From Streptococcus merionis DSM 19192 (lineage in GTDB: Bacteria; Bacillota; Bacilli; Lactobacillales; Streptococcaceae), in contig NZ_KB904541.1 of the NCBI RefSeq assembly GCF_000380085.1, positions 30,765 to 80,310 of the forward strand: 49,546 nucleotides of DNA. The letters run 5' to 3'. Positions 27,077-35,298 of the stretch are shown piece after piece. A program made the position numbers and the translations under genes. Every line of letters starts with the position of its first letter. Within the stretch, counting starts at the first letter, position 1. A model generated the notes under the pieces. That model saw nothing but the letters and a program-made list of their open reading frames with translations, was not told the origin of the DNA and ran no database searches.

Positions 27077-27091
27077 ATGTAAGCGGTGTCA
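27077..27091 (+). promoter_or_regulatory. cre site (CcpA) at the second nan promoter
   Basis: ATGTAAGCGGTGTCA matches the cre consensus at 14 of 15 positions and lies over the expected transcription start. The following 180 bases hold three ribosome-site-like sequences but only one tiny frame (MLAYKNFGGAESI); see findings. Confidence 0.65.
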
Positions 27092-27269
27092 TATAAAGAA
27101 AGAAAACGGAGGAATTTAATTGGTGCGATAAGTAAGTCAAGTGTAAAAGGTTTAGTTTCCGAATGGATTTATTTATCGAATCTTTGAAGGGGGTATAAAA
27201 ATGCTTGCCTATAAAAATTTTGGAGGTGCAGAGTCAATTTGATTAAGGAAAAGGAGGTGGCTAGCAAAA

Positions 27270-27722
27270 ATGATAATCACTAGAATAGATGACTTGGATG
27301 TTTACCAGAACGTCAATCCATATTTTATAGACCTTATAGAGTTTTTACATACGAATAATATTTATGCTATCTCAGAAGGGCCTATCAAAATCAAGGGAGA
27401 ACAACTGTTTGGGAACTGTTTCAAGTACCTTGCAGATGGAAGATGTGGAGAGTTCTTTGAAACACATCGTAAATATCTAGACATTCACGTTGTTTTAGAA
27501 AATTGTGAAGATATGGCAGTATCCTCAATAAATAGCGCTAATCTTACGAAAGACTATGACGATGAGAATGATATAGAGTTTTATGAGGGAAAGGTGGAGC
27601 AGTTAGTCCATTTGACACCCGGTGATTGCTTGATTACATTTCCGCAGGATTTTCATCAACCTAAGATTCGTGTCAACGATGAATTAGTTAAAAAAGTTGT
27701 TTTTAAGGTTGCATTAAATTGA
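27270..27722 (+). CDS. YhcH/YjgK/YiaL family protein (copy 2)
   Basis: It has 150 residues, the same length as copy 1 and clearly related but strongly diverged. The metal-site motifs are HRKYLDIHVVLEN and FPQDFHQPKI. A distinct N-terminal part (YFIDLIEFLHTNNIYAISEG) replaces that of copy 1. It opens the second transcription unit, ahead of a second ABC transporter and an oxidoreductase, so it may act on a different sialic-acid form. AAGGAGGTGG precedes the ATG. Confidence 0.86.
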   Translation: MIITRIDDLDVYQNVNPYFIDLIEFLHTNNIYAISEGPIKIKGEQLFGNCFKYLADGRCGEFFETHRKYLDIHVVLENCEDMAVSSINSANLTKDYDDENDIEFYEGKVEQLVHLTPGDCLITFPQDFHQPKIRVNDELVKKVVFKVALN

Positions 27723-27743
27723 CCAAAAAGGAAAGAGGACAAA

Positions 27744-29096
27744 ATGAAAAAATTCAAAAAAATGATGAGTGCATTTGGTCTTGCACTCGCTTCTCTTGCT
27801 GTTGTAGCTTGTTCGTCAGGAAATAATGAGCAAGCCAGTAAGTCTGCTGATAAAGGAGAGCTATCTGGTGAAATTGTGATGTGGCATTCCTTTACCCAAG
27901 GGCCGCGCTTGGAGTCTATTCAAAAATCAGCTGACGAGTTCATGGAAGAAAATCCTAAAGTAAAAATTAAGATTGAAACTTTCTCTTGGAATGACTTTTA
28001 TACAAAATGGACTACCGGCTTAGCGAATGGGAATGTGCCAGATATTAGCACAGCACTACCGAACCAAGTTATGGAGATGATTAACTCGGATGCCATTATA
28101 CCGTTAAATGATACAATTGAGTCAATTGGTGCAGATCGCTTTAATGAAGCTGCATTAAATGAAGCTAAGGTAGGCTCAGACATGTATTCTGTACCACTCT
28201 ATTCTCACGCCCAAGTCATGTGGGTTCGGACAGATTTATTAGAAAAACATCATATTGAAGTTCCAAAAACTTGGGACGAGCTTTATGAAGCTAGTAAGAA
28301 ATTGTCCACAGACGGGGTTTATGGAATGTCTGTTCCGCTAGGCACAAATGATTTAATGGCAACACGTTTCCTAAACTTTTATGTCCGTAGCGCAGGCGGT
28401 AGCTTATTAACAAAAGACTTAAAAGCCGATTTGACAAGTGATCTTGCTCAAGAGGGGATTAAATATTGGGTGAAAATGTATAATGACGTTTCGCCTAAAG
28501 ATTCGTTGAATTTCAATGTGTTGCAACAAGCGACATTATTCTATCAAGGTAAAACAGCTTTTGACTTTAACTCAGGTTTCCATGTAGGCGGTGTTGAGGC
28601 AAACAGTCCGCACTTGCTAGATCATATTGATGCTTATCCGATTCCAAAAGTAAAAGCTAGCGATAAAGATCAGGGTATCGAGACATCTAATATCCCAATG
28701 GTTGTCTGGAAAAATTCAAAACATCCTGAAGTAGCTAAGGCATTTATTGAATACCTGTATCAAGAAGAAAATTACCTTGAATTTCTAGATGCTACTCCAG
28801 TTGGTATGTTGCCAGCGATCAGCGGTATTTCAGATCTGCCAGCTTACAAAGAAAATGAAACACGTCAAAAGTTCCAACATGCAGAAGAAGTGATTCTGGA
28901 GGCTGTTGCTAAAGGGACTGCTATCGGTTTTGAAAATGGACCGAGTGTACAAGCTGGTTTGATGTTAAATCAACATGTCATTGAGGAAATGTTCCAAGAT
29001 ATTATCAGTAATGGAACGGATCCTAAAGAAGCAGCTGAAAAAGCCGAGAAGAAATTGAATGATTTATTTGAAACAGTTGCTGTTGATGTCAATTAG
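27744..29096 (+). CDS. ABC transporter substrate-binding lipoprotein 2, probable (anhydro-)sialic-acid binder
   Basis: The signal peptide ends at lipobox AVVAC (Cys23). A family 1 binding protein of 450 residues follows (EIVMWHSFTQGPRLESI, WTTGLANGNVPDISTALPNQ, FEN GPSVQAGLML near the end). Gene order with two permeases and a Gfo/Idh/MocA oxidoreductase resembles the pneumococcal nanB-linked transporter. In Ruminococcus gnavus a comparable set imports 2,7-anhydro-Neu5Ac. The ligand here is inferred from that. AAAGGAAAGAGGAC precedes the start. Confidence 0.82.
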   Translation: MKKFKKMMSAFGLALASLAVVACSSGNNEQASKSADKGELSGEIVMWHSFTQGPRLESIQKSADEFMEENPKVKIKIETFSWNDFYTKWTTGLANGNVPDISTALPNQVMEMINSDAIIPLNDTIESIGADRFNEAALNEAKVGSDMYSVPLYSHAQVMWVRTDLLEKHHIEVPKTWDELYEASKKLSTDGVYGMSVPLGTNDLMATRFLNFYVRSAGGSLLTKDLKADLTSDLAQEGIKYWVKMYNDVSPKDSLNFNVLQQATLFYQGKTAFDFNSGFHVGGVEANSPHLLDHIDAYPIPKVKASDKDQGIETSNIPMVVWKNSKHPEVAKAFIEYLYQEENYLEFLDATPVGMLPAISGISDLPAYKENETRQKFQHAEEVILEAVAKGTAIGFENGPSVQAGLMLNQHVIEEMFQDIISNGTDPKEAAEKAEKKLNDLFETVAVDVN

Positions 29097-29107
29097 ACAC
29101 GATAAAA

Positions 29108-29139
29108 TGGCTACGGTGACAATACTGTAGCCATCTTTT
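29108..29139 (+). terminator. Partial terminator between binding protein and permease genes
   Basis: TGGCTACGGT pairs with ACTGTAGCCA (one G-U), then TCTTTT. It would allow more binding protein than permease to be made, as is usual for ABC importers. Confidence 0.6.
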
Positions 29140-29155
29140 AATAGAAGGAGTACGA

Positions 29156-30037
29156 ATGGTTAGAGACCGTAATTTAACACGTTGGATTTTTGTTTTACCA
29201 GCGATGATTATTGTAGGGTTACTCTTTGTTTATCCGTTTTTTTCAAGTATCTTTTATAGTTTTACTAATAAACACTTGATTATGCCTAACTATCGCTTTG
29301 TTGGTTTGGACAATTACATTAATGTACTCAATGACCCAGATTTTTTTACAGCGTTCTTTAATTCTCTAAAGTGGACTGTCTTTTCACTTGTAGGCCAGGT
29401 GTTGGTAGGGTTTATTTTAGCTATTTCCCTTCATAGAGTTCGTCGCTTTAAAAAATTGTATAGAACGCTTCTCATTGTTCCATGGGCCTTTCCAACAATT
29501 GTTATTGCCTTTTCTTGGCAGTGGATTTTAAACGGAGTTTATGGCTATCTTCCTAATTTAATTGTGAAATTAGGGCTGATGGATATGGCACCTGCATTTT
29601 TGACAGATAAAACATGGGCTTTCATTTGTTTAGTGGGAATCAATATATGGTTTGGTGCACCGATGATCATGGTTAATATCTTATCGGCACTCCAAACCGT
29701 TCCACAGGAGCAATTTGAAGCTGCAAAAATTGATGGTGCTTCAAGTTGGCAGGTGTTTCGCTATATAACTCTCCCGCATATTAAAGTTGTCGTGGGATTG
29801 CTAGTCGTTCTCAGAACAATCTGGATTTTTAATAATTTTGATATTATCTACTTGATAACGGGTGGTGGACCGTCAAATGCTACGATGACTGTTCCAATTT
29901 TTGCTTATAATTTAGGTTGGGGAACAAAGCTCATAGGTAGGGCTTCGGCAGTAACAGTCTTACTTTTCCTCTTTCTCTTAGCAATATGTTTCATTTACTT
30001 CAAAGTAATTAACAAATGGGAAAAGGAGACTAGATGA
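29156..30037 (+). CDS. ABC sugar transporter permease (second system, MalF type)
   Basis: A 293-residue permease with six membrane segments and EAA loop EAAKIDGASSWQVFRYITLP. AGAAGGAG precedes the ATG. It overlaps the next permease gene by four bases (ATGA), which shows translational coupling. Partner of the binding protein at 27744. Confidence 0.9.
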   Translation: MVRDRNLTRWIFVLPAMIIVGLLFVYPFFSSIFYSFTNKHLIMPNYRFVGLDNYINVLNDPDFFTAFFNSLKWTVFSLVGQVLVGFILAISLHRVRRFKKLYRTLLIVPWAFPTIVIAFSWQWILNGVYGYLPNLIVKLGLMDMAPAFLTDKTWAFICLVGINIWFGAPMIMVNILSALQTVPQEQFEAAKIDGASSWQVFRYITLPHIKVVVGLLVVLRTIWIFNNFDIIYLITGGGPSNATMTVPIFAYNLGWGTKLIGRASAVTVLLFLFLLAICFIYFKVINKWEKETR

Positions 30038-30870
30038 TGAAGAGAAAATCACAATGGTACTTAGACTTACTATCCCATGCAATATTAGTTATTGCAACCA
30101 TTATAGCTATTTTTCCATTAGTGTGGATTATTATTTCATCCGTTAAAGGAAAAGGAGAATTAACACAATTTCCAACACGTTTTTGGCCGCAGAATTTTAC
30201 ATTTGACTATTTTGAGCATGTTATCAATGATTTGAATTTCATAACAAATATCAAAAATAGCTTGCTTGTCGCGTTATCGGCCACTGTCATCGCAACGGTT
30301 GTGTCTGCAATGGCTGCCTATGGCATTGTTCGCTTTTTCCCAAGATTGGGAGCAATTATGTCAAAATTATTGGTGACAACCTATATTTTCCCGCCGATCT
30401 TGCTTGCTATTCCCTATTCTTTAGCGATTTCTAAAGTTGGCTTATCCAATAGTCTTTTGGGGCTCATGATTATTTACCTGTCCTTTAGCGTTCCATACGC
30501 GGTTTGGATCTTGGTAGGTTTCTTCCAGACCGTTCCAGTAGGGATTGAAGAGGCTGCTAGGATTGACGGGGCCAATAAGTTTGTGACTTTCTATAAAGTG
30601 GTTCTTCCGATTGTTGCACCAGGTATTGTAGCAACTGCGATCTATACCTTTATCAATGCGTGGAATGAATTTCTTTATGCGCTTATCTTGATTAACGATA
30701 CAAGTAAGATGACAGTTGCCGTAGCTCTCAGATCTTTGAATGGTTCAGAAATTCTTGATTGGGGAGACATGATGGCTGCATCTGTTATCGTTGTTCTGCC
30801 TTCAATAATCTTCTTCTCACTGATCCAAAATAAAATTGCAGGTGGCTTATCTGAAGGTTCTGTTAAGTAG
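30034..30870 (+). CDS. ABC sugar transporter permease (second system, MalG type)
   Basis: A 278-residue permease with six membrane segments and EAA loop EEAARIDGANKFVTFYKVVLP. Two ATG codons in tandem at 30034 and 30037 can both serve; AAAAGGAG lies before them. There is no ATPase gene in this unit either, so both systems probably use one shared multi-sugar ATPase. Confidence 0.9.
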   Translation: MMKRKSQWYLDLLSHAILVIATIIAIFPLVWIIISSVKGKGELTQFPTRFWPQNFTFDYFEHVINDLNFITNIKNSLLVALSATVIATVVSAMAAYGIVRFFPRLGAIMSKLLVTTYIFPPILLAIPYSLAISKVGLSNSLLGLMIIYLSFSVPYAVWILVGFFQTVPVGIEEAARIDGANKFVTFYKVVLPIVAPGIVATAIYTFINAWNEFLYALILINDTSKMTVAVALRSLNGSEILDWGDMMAASVIVVLPSIIFFSLIQNKIAGGLSEGSVK

Positions 30871-30899
30871 ATTTATAAGATAGTGGAGTTTATTTATGA

Positions 30900-31028
30900 A
30901 TGACAGAGTTGCCAAATCATCGTATTGGGTTGCTCTTTGAAAAATACGATTCTTGGTCACGGAATGAATTACACTTGACGGATGTTGTCCAGTATGTTGA
31001 TTATGATATTAACGATTTATTAAAATAA
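30900..31028 (+). CDS. Small 42-residue protein in the sialic-acid operon
   Basis: An open frame begins MTELPNHRIGLLFEKYDSWS and ends QYVDYDINDLLK. It is acidic and well structured in composition, and fills the gap between permease and oxidoreductase genes with the operon's normal spacing (17 bases to the next start). A nearer ATG (30896) in another frame has the better distance to TGGAG, so the frame may be the remnant of a longer gene. I do not recognise the family. Confidence 0.5.
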   Translation: MTELPNHRIGLLFEKYDSWSRNELHLTDVVQYVDYDINDLLK

Positions 31029-31044
31029 AGGAGAAATTATAATT

Positions 31045-32151
31045 ATGGTTAAATATGGTGTTGTAGGAACAGGTTACTTTGGAGCAGAATTAGCTCGCTA
31101 TATGCAAAAAAATGATGGTGCCGAAATCACTGTCGTATATGATCCAGAAAATGCTGAAGCTGTAGCTGAAGAACTGGGAGCTAGGGTTGCTTCCTCTATT
31201 GATGAGTTGGTAGCTTGTGAAGATGTTGACTGTGTCATTGTTGCATCTCCTAATTATCTTCATAAAGAACCAGTCATTAAGGCTGCACAAAACGGAAAGC
31301 ATGTTTTTTGCGAAAAGCCAATTGCACTTTCGTATCAGGACTGCCGTGAAATGGTAGATGCTTGTAAAGAATACGGAGTGACTTTTATGGCTGGTCATAT
31401 CATGAATTTCTTTAATGGTGTGCATCATGCTAAGGAATTGATTAATGAAGGTGTTATTGGTGACATTCTCTTCTGTCATACAGCGCGCAACGGCTGGGAG
31501 GAAATGCAACCGTCTGTATCTTGGAAAAAAATTCGTGAAAAATCAGGTGGTCATCTTTATCACCATATCCATGAATTGGACTGTGTGCAATTTTTGATGG
31601 GAGGACTACCTGAGACGGTGACAATGACAGGTGGAAATGTTGCTCATGAAGGAGAAAATTTTGGTGATGAAGATGATATGATCTTTGTTAACATGGAATT
31701 TCCAGGTAAAAGATTTGCTTTGCTAGAGTGGGGTTCTGCTTATCGCTGGGGAGAGCATTATGTTCTTATTCAAGGAACAAAGGGTGCCATAAAAATCGAT
31801 ATGTTCAACTGTAAGGGAACCCTTAAAGTTGATGGCAAGGAAACTTATTTCTTAGTGCATGAATCTCAGGAAGAAGATGATGACCGTACGCGCATCTACC
31901 ATAGTACAGAAATGGACGGTGCAATTGCTTACGGTAAGCCAGGTAAGCGTACTCCAATGTGGTTAGCTTCGATTATTGATAAGGAAATGCAGTATCTTCA
32001 TGCTATTATGCAAGGAGAACCAGTAACAGAGGAGTTTAAGAAATTGCTGACTGGTGAAGCGGCTTTGGAGGCAATCGCAACTGCAGATGCATGTACTCTG
32101 TCTATTAATGAAGATAGGAAAGTTAAATTATCCGAGATTGTTAGTAAATAA
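31045..32151 (+). CDS. Gfo/Idh/MocA oxidoreductase, probable 2,7-anhydro-Neu5Ac-converting enzyme
   Basis: A 368-residue NAD(P)-dependent enzyme. The Rossmann motif GVVGTGYFGAELA is at residues 5-17, and the family motif CEKPIAL with its catalytic Lys follows at about residue 93. The second domain includes GGHLYHHIHELDCVQFLMGG, where the His-containing motif sits. In R. gnavus (NanOx) and E. coli (YjhC) enzymes of this family turn 2,7-anhydro-Neu5Ac into Neu5Ac. The position between a sialic-acid type transporter and nanA supports the same role here. AAAGGAGAAA precedes the ATG. Confidence 0.82.
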   Translation: MVKYGVVGTGYFGAELARYMQKNDGAEITVVYDPENAEAVAEELGARVASSIDELVACEDVDCVIVASPNYLHKEPVIKAAQNGKHVFCEKPIALSYQDCREMVDACKEYGVTFMAGHIMNFFNGVHHAKELINEGVIGDILFCHTARNGWEEMQPSVSWKKIREKSGGHLYHHIHELDCVQFLMGGLPETVTMTGGNVAHEGENFGDEDDMIFVNMEFPGKRFALLEWGSAYRWGEHYVLIQGTKGAIKIDMFNCKGTLKVDGKETYFLVHESQEEDDDRTRIYHSTEMDGAIAYGKPGKRTPMWLASIIDKEMQYLHAIMQGEPVTEEFKKLLTGEAALEAIATADACTLSINEDRKVKLSEIVSK

Positions 32152-32355
32152 TTAACTTTTAAACAATATTATAGGGTTACTGTACTTACGAATTGTAAGA
32201 GTATCAAGTATTTCCTCCAAAAAGATAACTCTTGATTAATGAGTATGTCATCTAATCCGTATAGCTCTATTGCCAACCAAATGTTATCAAAATCTGACTT
32301 AGCATAATATTTGATAATACGAGAGTATTGTATCTCAAAGAAAAGAAGGACTATC

Positions 32356-33273
32356 ATGACCGATTTAACCAAATACCATGGGATTATTCCTGCATTTTAC
32401 GCCTGTTATGACGACGAGGGCAATATCAGCCCTGAGCGTGTTCAAGCCTTGACCCAATTTTTCATTGATAAGGGAGTCAAGGGGCTCTATACTAACGGTT
32501 CGTCTGGCGAATGTATTTACCAGAGCGTCGAGGATCGTAAGGTCGTTTTGGAAAATGTTATGAAGGTTGCCAAGGGCAAGCTGACCATCATCAACCATGT
32601 GGCTTGCAATAGCACCCGTGACAGTATTGAGCTGGCTAAGCATGCAGAAAGCCTTGGGGTTGATGCGATTGCAGCTATTCCGCCGATCTATTTCCGCTTG
32701 CCAGAACACTCCATTGCCAAATACTGGAACGACATCAGCGCGGCAGCTCCAAATACGGACTTTATCATTTACAATATCCCGCAGCTCGTTGGCGTTGCTC
32801 TCACGCCAACCCTCTACCGTGAAATGCTCCATAATGAGCGTGTGATCGGGGTAAAAAATTCGTCCATGCCTGTTCAGGATATTGAGATCTTTGCTTCCCT
32901 TGGTGGCGAGGATCATGTGGTCTTTAATGGTCCGGATGAGCAGTTCCTTGGTGGTCGTCTGATGGGCGCAACTGGTGGTATTGGAGGTACATATGGCGCT
33001 ATGCCAGAACTCTTCCTAAAGCTGGATAGCTTGATTGCAGACAAAGAGCTGAGTACGGCTCGCGAGTTACAGTACGCGATTAACCACATCATTGGTCATA
33101 TGGCTTCAGCGCGTGGCAATATGTACGGTATTATCAAAGCCGTCCTCAAAATCAATGAAGGCTTGGAGTTGGGTTCTGTACGTGAGCCTTTGATGCCAGT
33201 CAGCGAGGAAGATGCTTCCGTCGTAGCAGAAGCTGCCCGCCTGATTCGTGAGGCCAAGAAGCGTTTTTGCTAG
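32356..33273 (+). CDS. nanA: N-acetylneuraminate lyase
   Basis: This class I aldolase splits Neu5Ac into ManNAc and pyruvate. It is a TIM barrel of 305 residues. Lys167 (VIGVKNSS) forms the Schiff base, Tyr139 (FIIYNIPQ) is the proton relay and GSSGECIYQ binds the pyruvate carboxylate; spacing equals that of E. coli NanA (Tyr137, Lys165). ATG 32356 with AAGAAGGA was chosen; the in-frame ATG 45 bases upstream gives an unlikely basic extension. The 204-base gap before it has no clear promoter but holds a hairpin AATAC-GAGA-GTATT. Confidence 0.96.
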   Translation: MTDLTKYHGIIPAFYACYDDEGNISPERVQALTQFFIDKGVKGLYTNGSSGECIYQSVEDRKVVLENVMKVAKGKLTIINHVACNSTRDSIELAKHAESLGVDAIAAIPPIYFRLPEHSIAKYWNDISAAAPNTDFIIYNIPQLVGVALTPTLYREMLHNERVIGVKNSSMPVQDIEIFASLGGEDHVVFNGPDEQFLGGRLMGATGGIGGTYGAMPELFLKLDSLIADKELSTARELQYAINHIIGHMASARGNMYGIIKAVLKINEGLELGSVREPLMPVSEEDASVVAEAARLIREAKKRFC

Positions 33274-33293
33274 CTTTTATGAGGAGGTGTTGA

Positions 33294-34196
33294 ATGAAAA
33301 CTTATGTTGCCATTGACATTGGAGGAACCAGTATCAAGTATGGCCTGATAGATGAGACGGAGACCTTACTGGAAGGCCGTGAAATGCCAACGGAGGCGCA
33401 TCTGGGTGGACCGGGAATCATGGCTAAAGTCAAAGAAATTGTTTCCGATTACAAGGCCAAGCATGATTTGGCTGGGATTTGTATTTCCTCAGCTGGTATG
33501 GTTGATCCTGACAAGGGTGAGATTTTTTACTCGGGCCCACAGATTCCAAACTACGCTGGAACAACTTTTAAAAAAGATCTGGAAGAGGCTTTTGGTATTC
33601 CCTGCGAGATAGAAAATGATGTTAATTGTGCAGGCCTGGCAGAGGTTAGGTCTGGCAGTGCTCAAGGGAGTCCTGTGGCAGTTTGCTTGACCATCGGCAC
33701 AGGGATCGGGGGTTGTCTGGTCATCGAGGGTCAGGTCTTCCACGGCTTTAGCAATTCGGCCTGTGAAGTGGGCTACATGCAGCTTAAGGATGGTGCCTTT
33801 CAGGATTTAGCTTCAACGACAGCTCTCGTTCAGTATGTGGCTGACCAGCACGGGGAGTCTTTCGAGCAGTGGAATGGCCTGCGCGTCTTTACGGAGGCGA
33901 CCGAGGGAAATAGCGACTGCATGGCAGGCATTGAACGGATGGTAGACTATCTGGCCCAAGGCATTGCTAATATCTGCTATGTGGCCAATCCTGAAAAGGT
34001 CGTGCTGGGCGGCGGTATTATGGCTCAGGAAGCGATTTTAAAACCTCTCTTGCAAGCTGCTCTTAACAAGTATTTGGTGTCAAGTTTAGCTGAGAAAACG
34101 ACATTGACCTTTGCCCAACATCAGAATACGGCAGGCATGTTTGGAGCTTACTACCATTTCCACAATCAGCAAAAGCTTAGAAGAGGAGAAGTGTAA
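33294..34196 (+). CDS. nanK: ROK-family kinase, N-acetylmannosamine kinase
   Basis: It phosphorylates ManNAc from the lyase to ManNAc-6-P for NanE. The ATP site DIGGTSIKYGLI is at residues 8-19, the sugar-binding region is NYAGTTFKKDLEE...IENDVNCAGLAE (with the catalytic Asp in END) and the second phosphate motif is TIGTGIGGCLV. The usual ROK zinc-site cysteines are reduced (CEVGYM). Glucokinase activity is the alternative, but position between nanA and the esterase supports ManNAc. GAGGAGGTG precedes the ATG. The next gene begins right after the stop codon. Confidence 0.88.
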   Translation: MKTYVAIDIGGTSIKYGLIDETETLLEGREMPTEAHLGGPGIMAKVKEIVSDYKAKHDLAGICISSAGMVDPDKGEIFYSGPQIPNYAGTTFKKDLEEAFGIPCEIENDVNCAGLAEVRSGSAQGSPVAVCLTIGTGIGGCLVIEGQVFHGFSNSACEVGYMQLKDGAFQDLASTTALVQYVADQHGESFEQWNGLRVFTEATEGNSDCMAGIERMVDYLAQGIANICYVANPEKVVLGGGIMAQEAILKPLLQAALNKYLVSSLAEKTTLTFAQHQNTAGMFGAYYHFHNQQKLRRGEV

Positions 34197-35168
34197 ATGT
34201 TTGATACCATGTCTTTGGAGGCCATGCAGACCTATCGTGGCCGCCAAGAGGTGCCTGAAGATTTTGATCAGTTTTGGGAGAGGCAGCTTACCTCCCATAG
34301 AAACCTGCCAGAGTTTGAGTTGATTGAGCAGGACTTCAAGGTGCCCAATGCTCGGTTTTACGCTCTGACGTTTACAGCGGCTAATGGCTCGCGTATCTTT
34401 TCCAAGTGTGCTTTTCCAAAGTCTGATAAGCCAGTGCCTGTGCTCTTTTACTTCCATGGCTATCAAGGTCAGAGTCCTGATTGGACGGAAAATCTCAAGT
34501 TTGTCGCAGCAGGTTATGGTGTGGTATGCATGGATGTGCGTGGTCAGGCTGGTCGTTCGACGGATCAGGGGCAGTTTGATGGCATGACTGTCAAGGGGCA
34601 GGTTATCCGCGGCGCAGTAGAGGGTCCGGAACACCTCTTTTACAAGGATATTTATATGGACGTTTACCAACTGATTGAGATTGTGGCTGGTCTAGACTTT
34701 GTCAATAGCGATAAACTCTACAGCTATGGGGCCTCGCAAGGCGGAGCCTTGGCTTTGGTGGCAGCTGCTCTCAATACACGCATCAAGCGCGTGGTATCTA
34801 TTTACCCGTTCTTGTCAGATTTCAAGCGTGTTATGGAGCTCAATGACGTCAACGAGCCTTACAATGAACTGTTTCGTTATTTCCGCTTCTCGGATCCTTT
34901 CCATGAGACGGAAGACGAATTTCTTCATACACTGGGCTACATTGATGTCAAAAATCTAGCTCATCGGATTCAGTGTCCCGTTCATATGGTGACAGGCTTG
35001 AATGACATTATCTGTCCACCATCAACCCAGTTTGCTATTTACAACCGTTTGACCTGCGATAAGGACATCAAACTTCTCCCAGACTACGGCCACGATGGAC
35101 TTCATGTCAAGGTCAACGATTACGTCTTTGACAAACTCTTCGGGACGAGCGTTTTGGGAATGTCATAA
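34197..35168 (+). CDS. AXE1-family acetyl esterase (cephalosporin-C deacetylase-like)
   Basis: A cytoplasmic alpha/beta hydrolase of 323 residues without a signal peptide. The triad is Ser180 (YGASQGG), Asp270 (TGLNDIICPP) and His299 (YGHDGLH), at positions equal or nearly equal to those of Bacillus Cah. RGQAGRSTDQG is the family's second motif. The family removes acetyl groups from sugars. In this operon it probably de-O-acetylates sialic acids after import so that NanA can act; that is inference from context. It is translated directly after nanK. Confidence 0.88.
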   Translation: MFDTMSLEAMQTYRGRQEVPEDFDQFWERQLTSHRNLPEFELIEQDFKVPNARFYALTFTAANGSRIFSKCAFPKSDKPVPVLFYFHGYQGQSPDWTENLKFVAAGYGVVCMDVRGQAGRSTDQGQFDGMTVKGQVIRGAVEGPEHLFYKDIYMDVYQLIEIVAGLDFVNSDKLYSYGASQGGALALVAAALNTRIKRVVSIYPFLSDFKRVMELNDVNEPYNELFRYFRFSDPFHETEDEFLHTLGYIDVKNLAHRIQCPVHMVTGLNDIICPPSTQFAIYNRLTCDKDIKLLPDYGHDGLHVKVNDYVFDKLFGTSVLGMS

Positions 35169-35174
35169 CAAGTG

Positions 35175-35203
35175 AAACCAGCCAAGTGCTGGTTTTGTTT
35201 TTT
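35175..35203 (+). terminator. Terminator of the second sialic-acid unit
   Basis: AAACCAGC pairs with GCTGGTTT, then TGTTTTTT. Confidence 0.8.
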
Positions 35204-35214
35204 AATAAAAACAG

Positions 35215-35271
35215 CTATACAGTTGACATGTATAGTTTGATGATGTATAATTATTGTATAGTTTAACTATA
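35215..35271 (+). promoter_or_regulatory. padR promoter with two operator palindromes
   Basis: TTGACA (35223) and TATAAT (35246) are 17 bases apart. CTATAC-N9-GTATAG covers the -35, and TATAGTTTAACTATA (35257-35271) lies just after the -10. PadR repressors bind such AT-rich palindromes, so autorepression is likely. Confidence 0.7.
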
Positions 35272-35298
35272 TATTTTGACGATATAATGGAGAAATAG

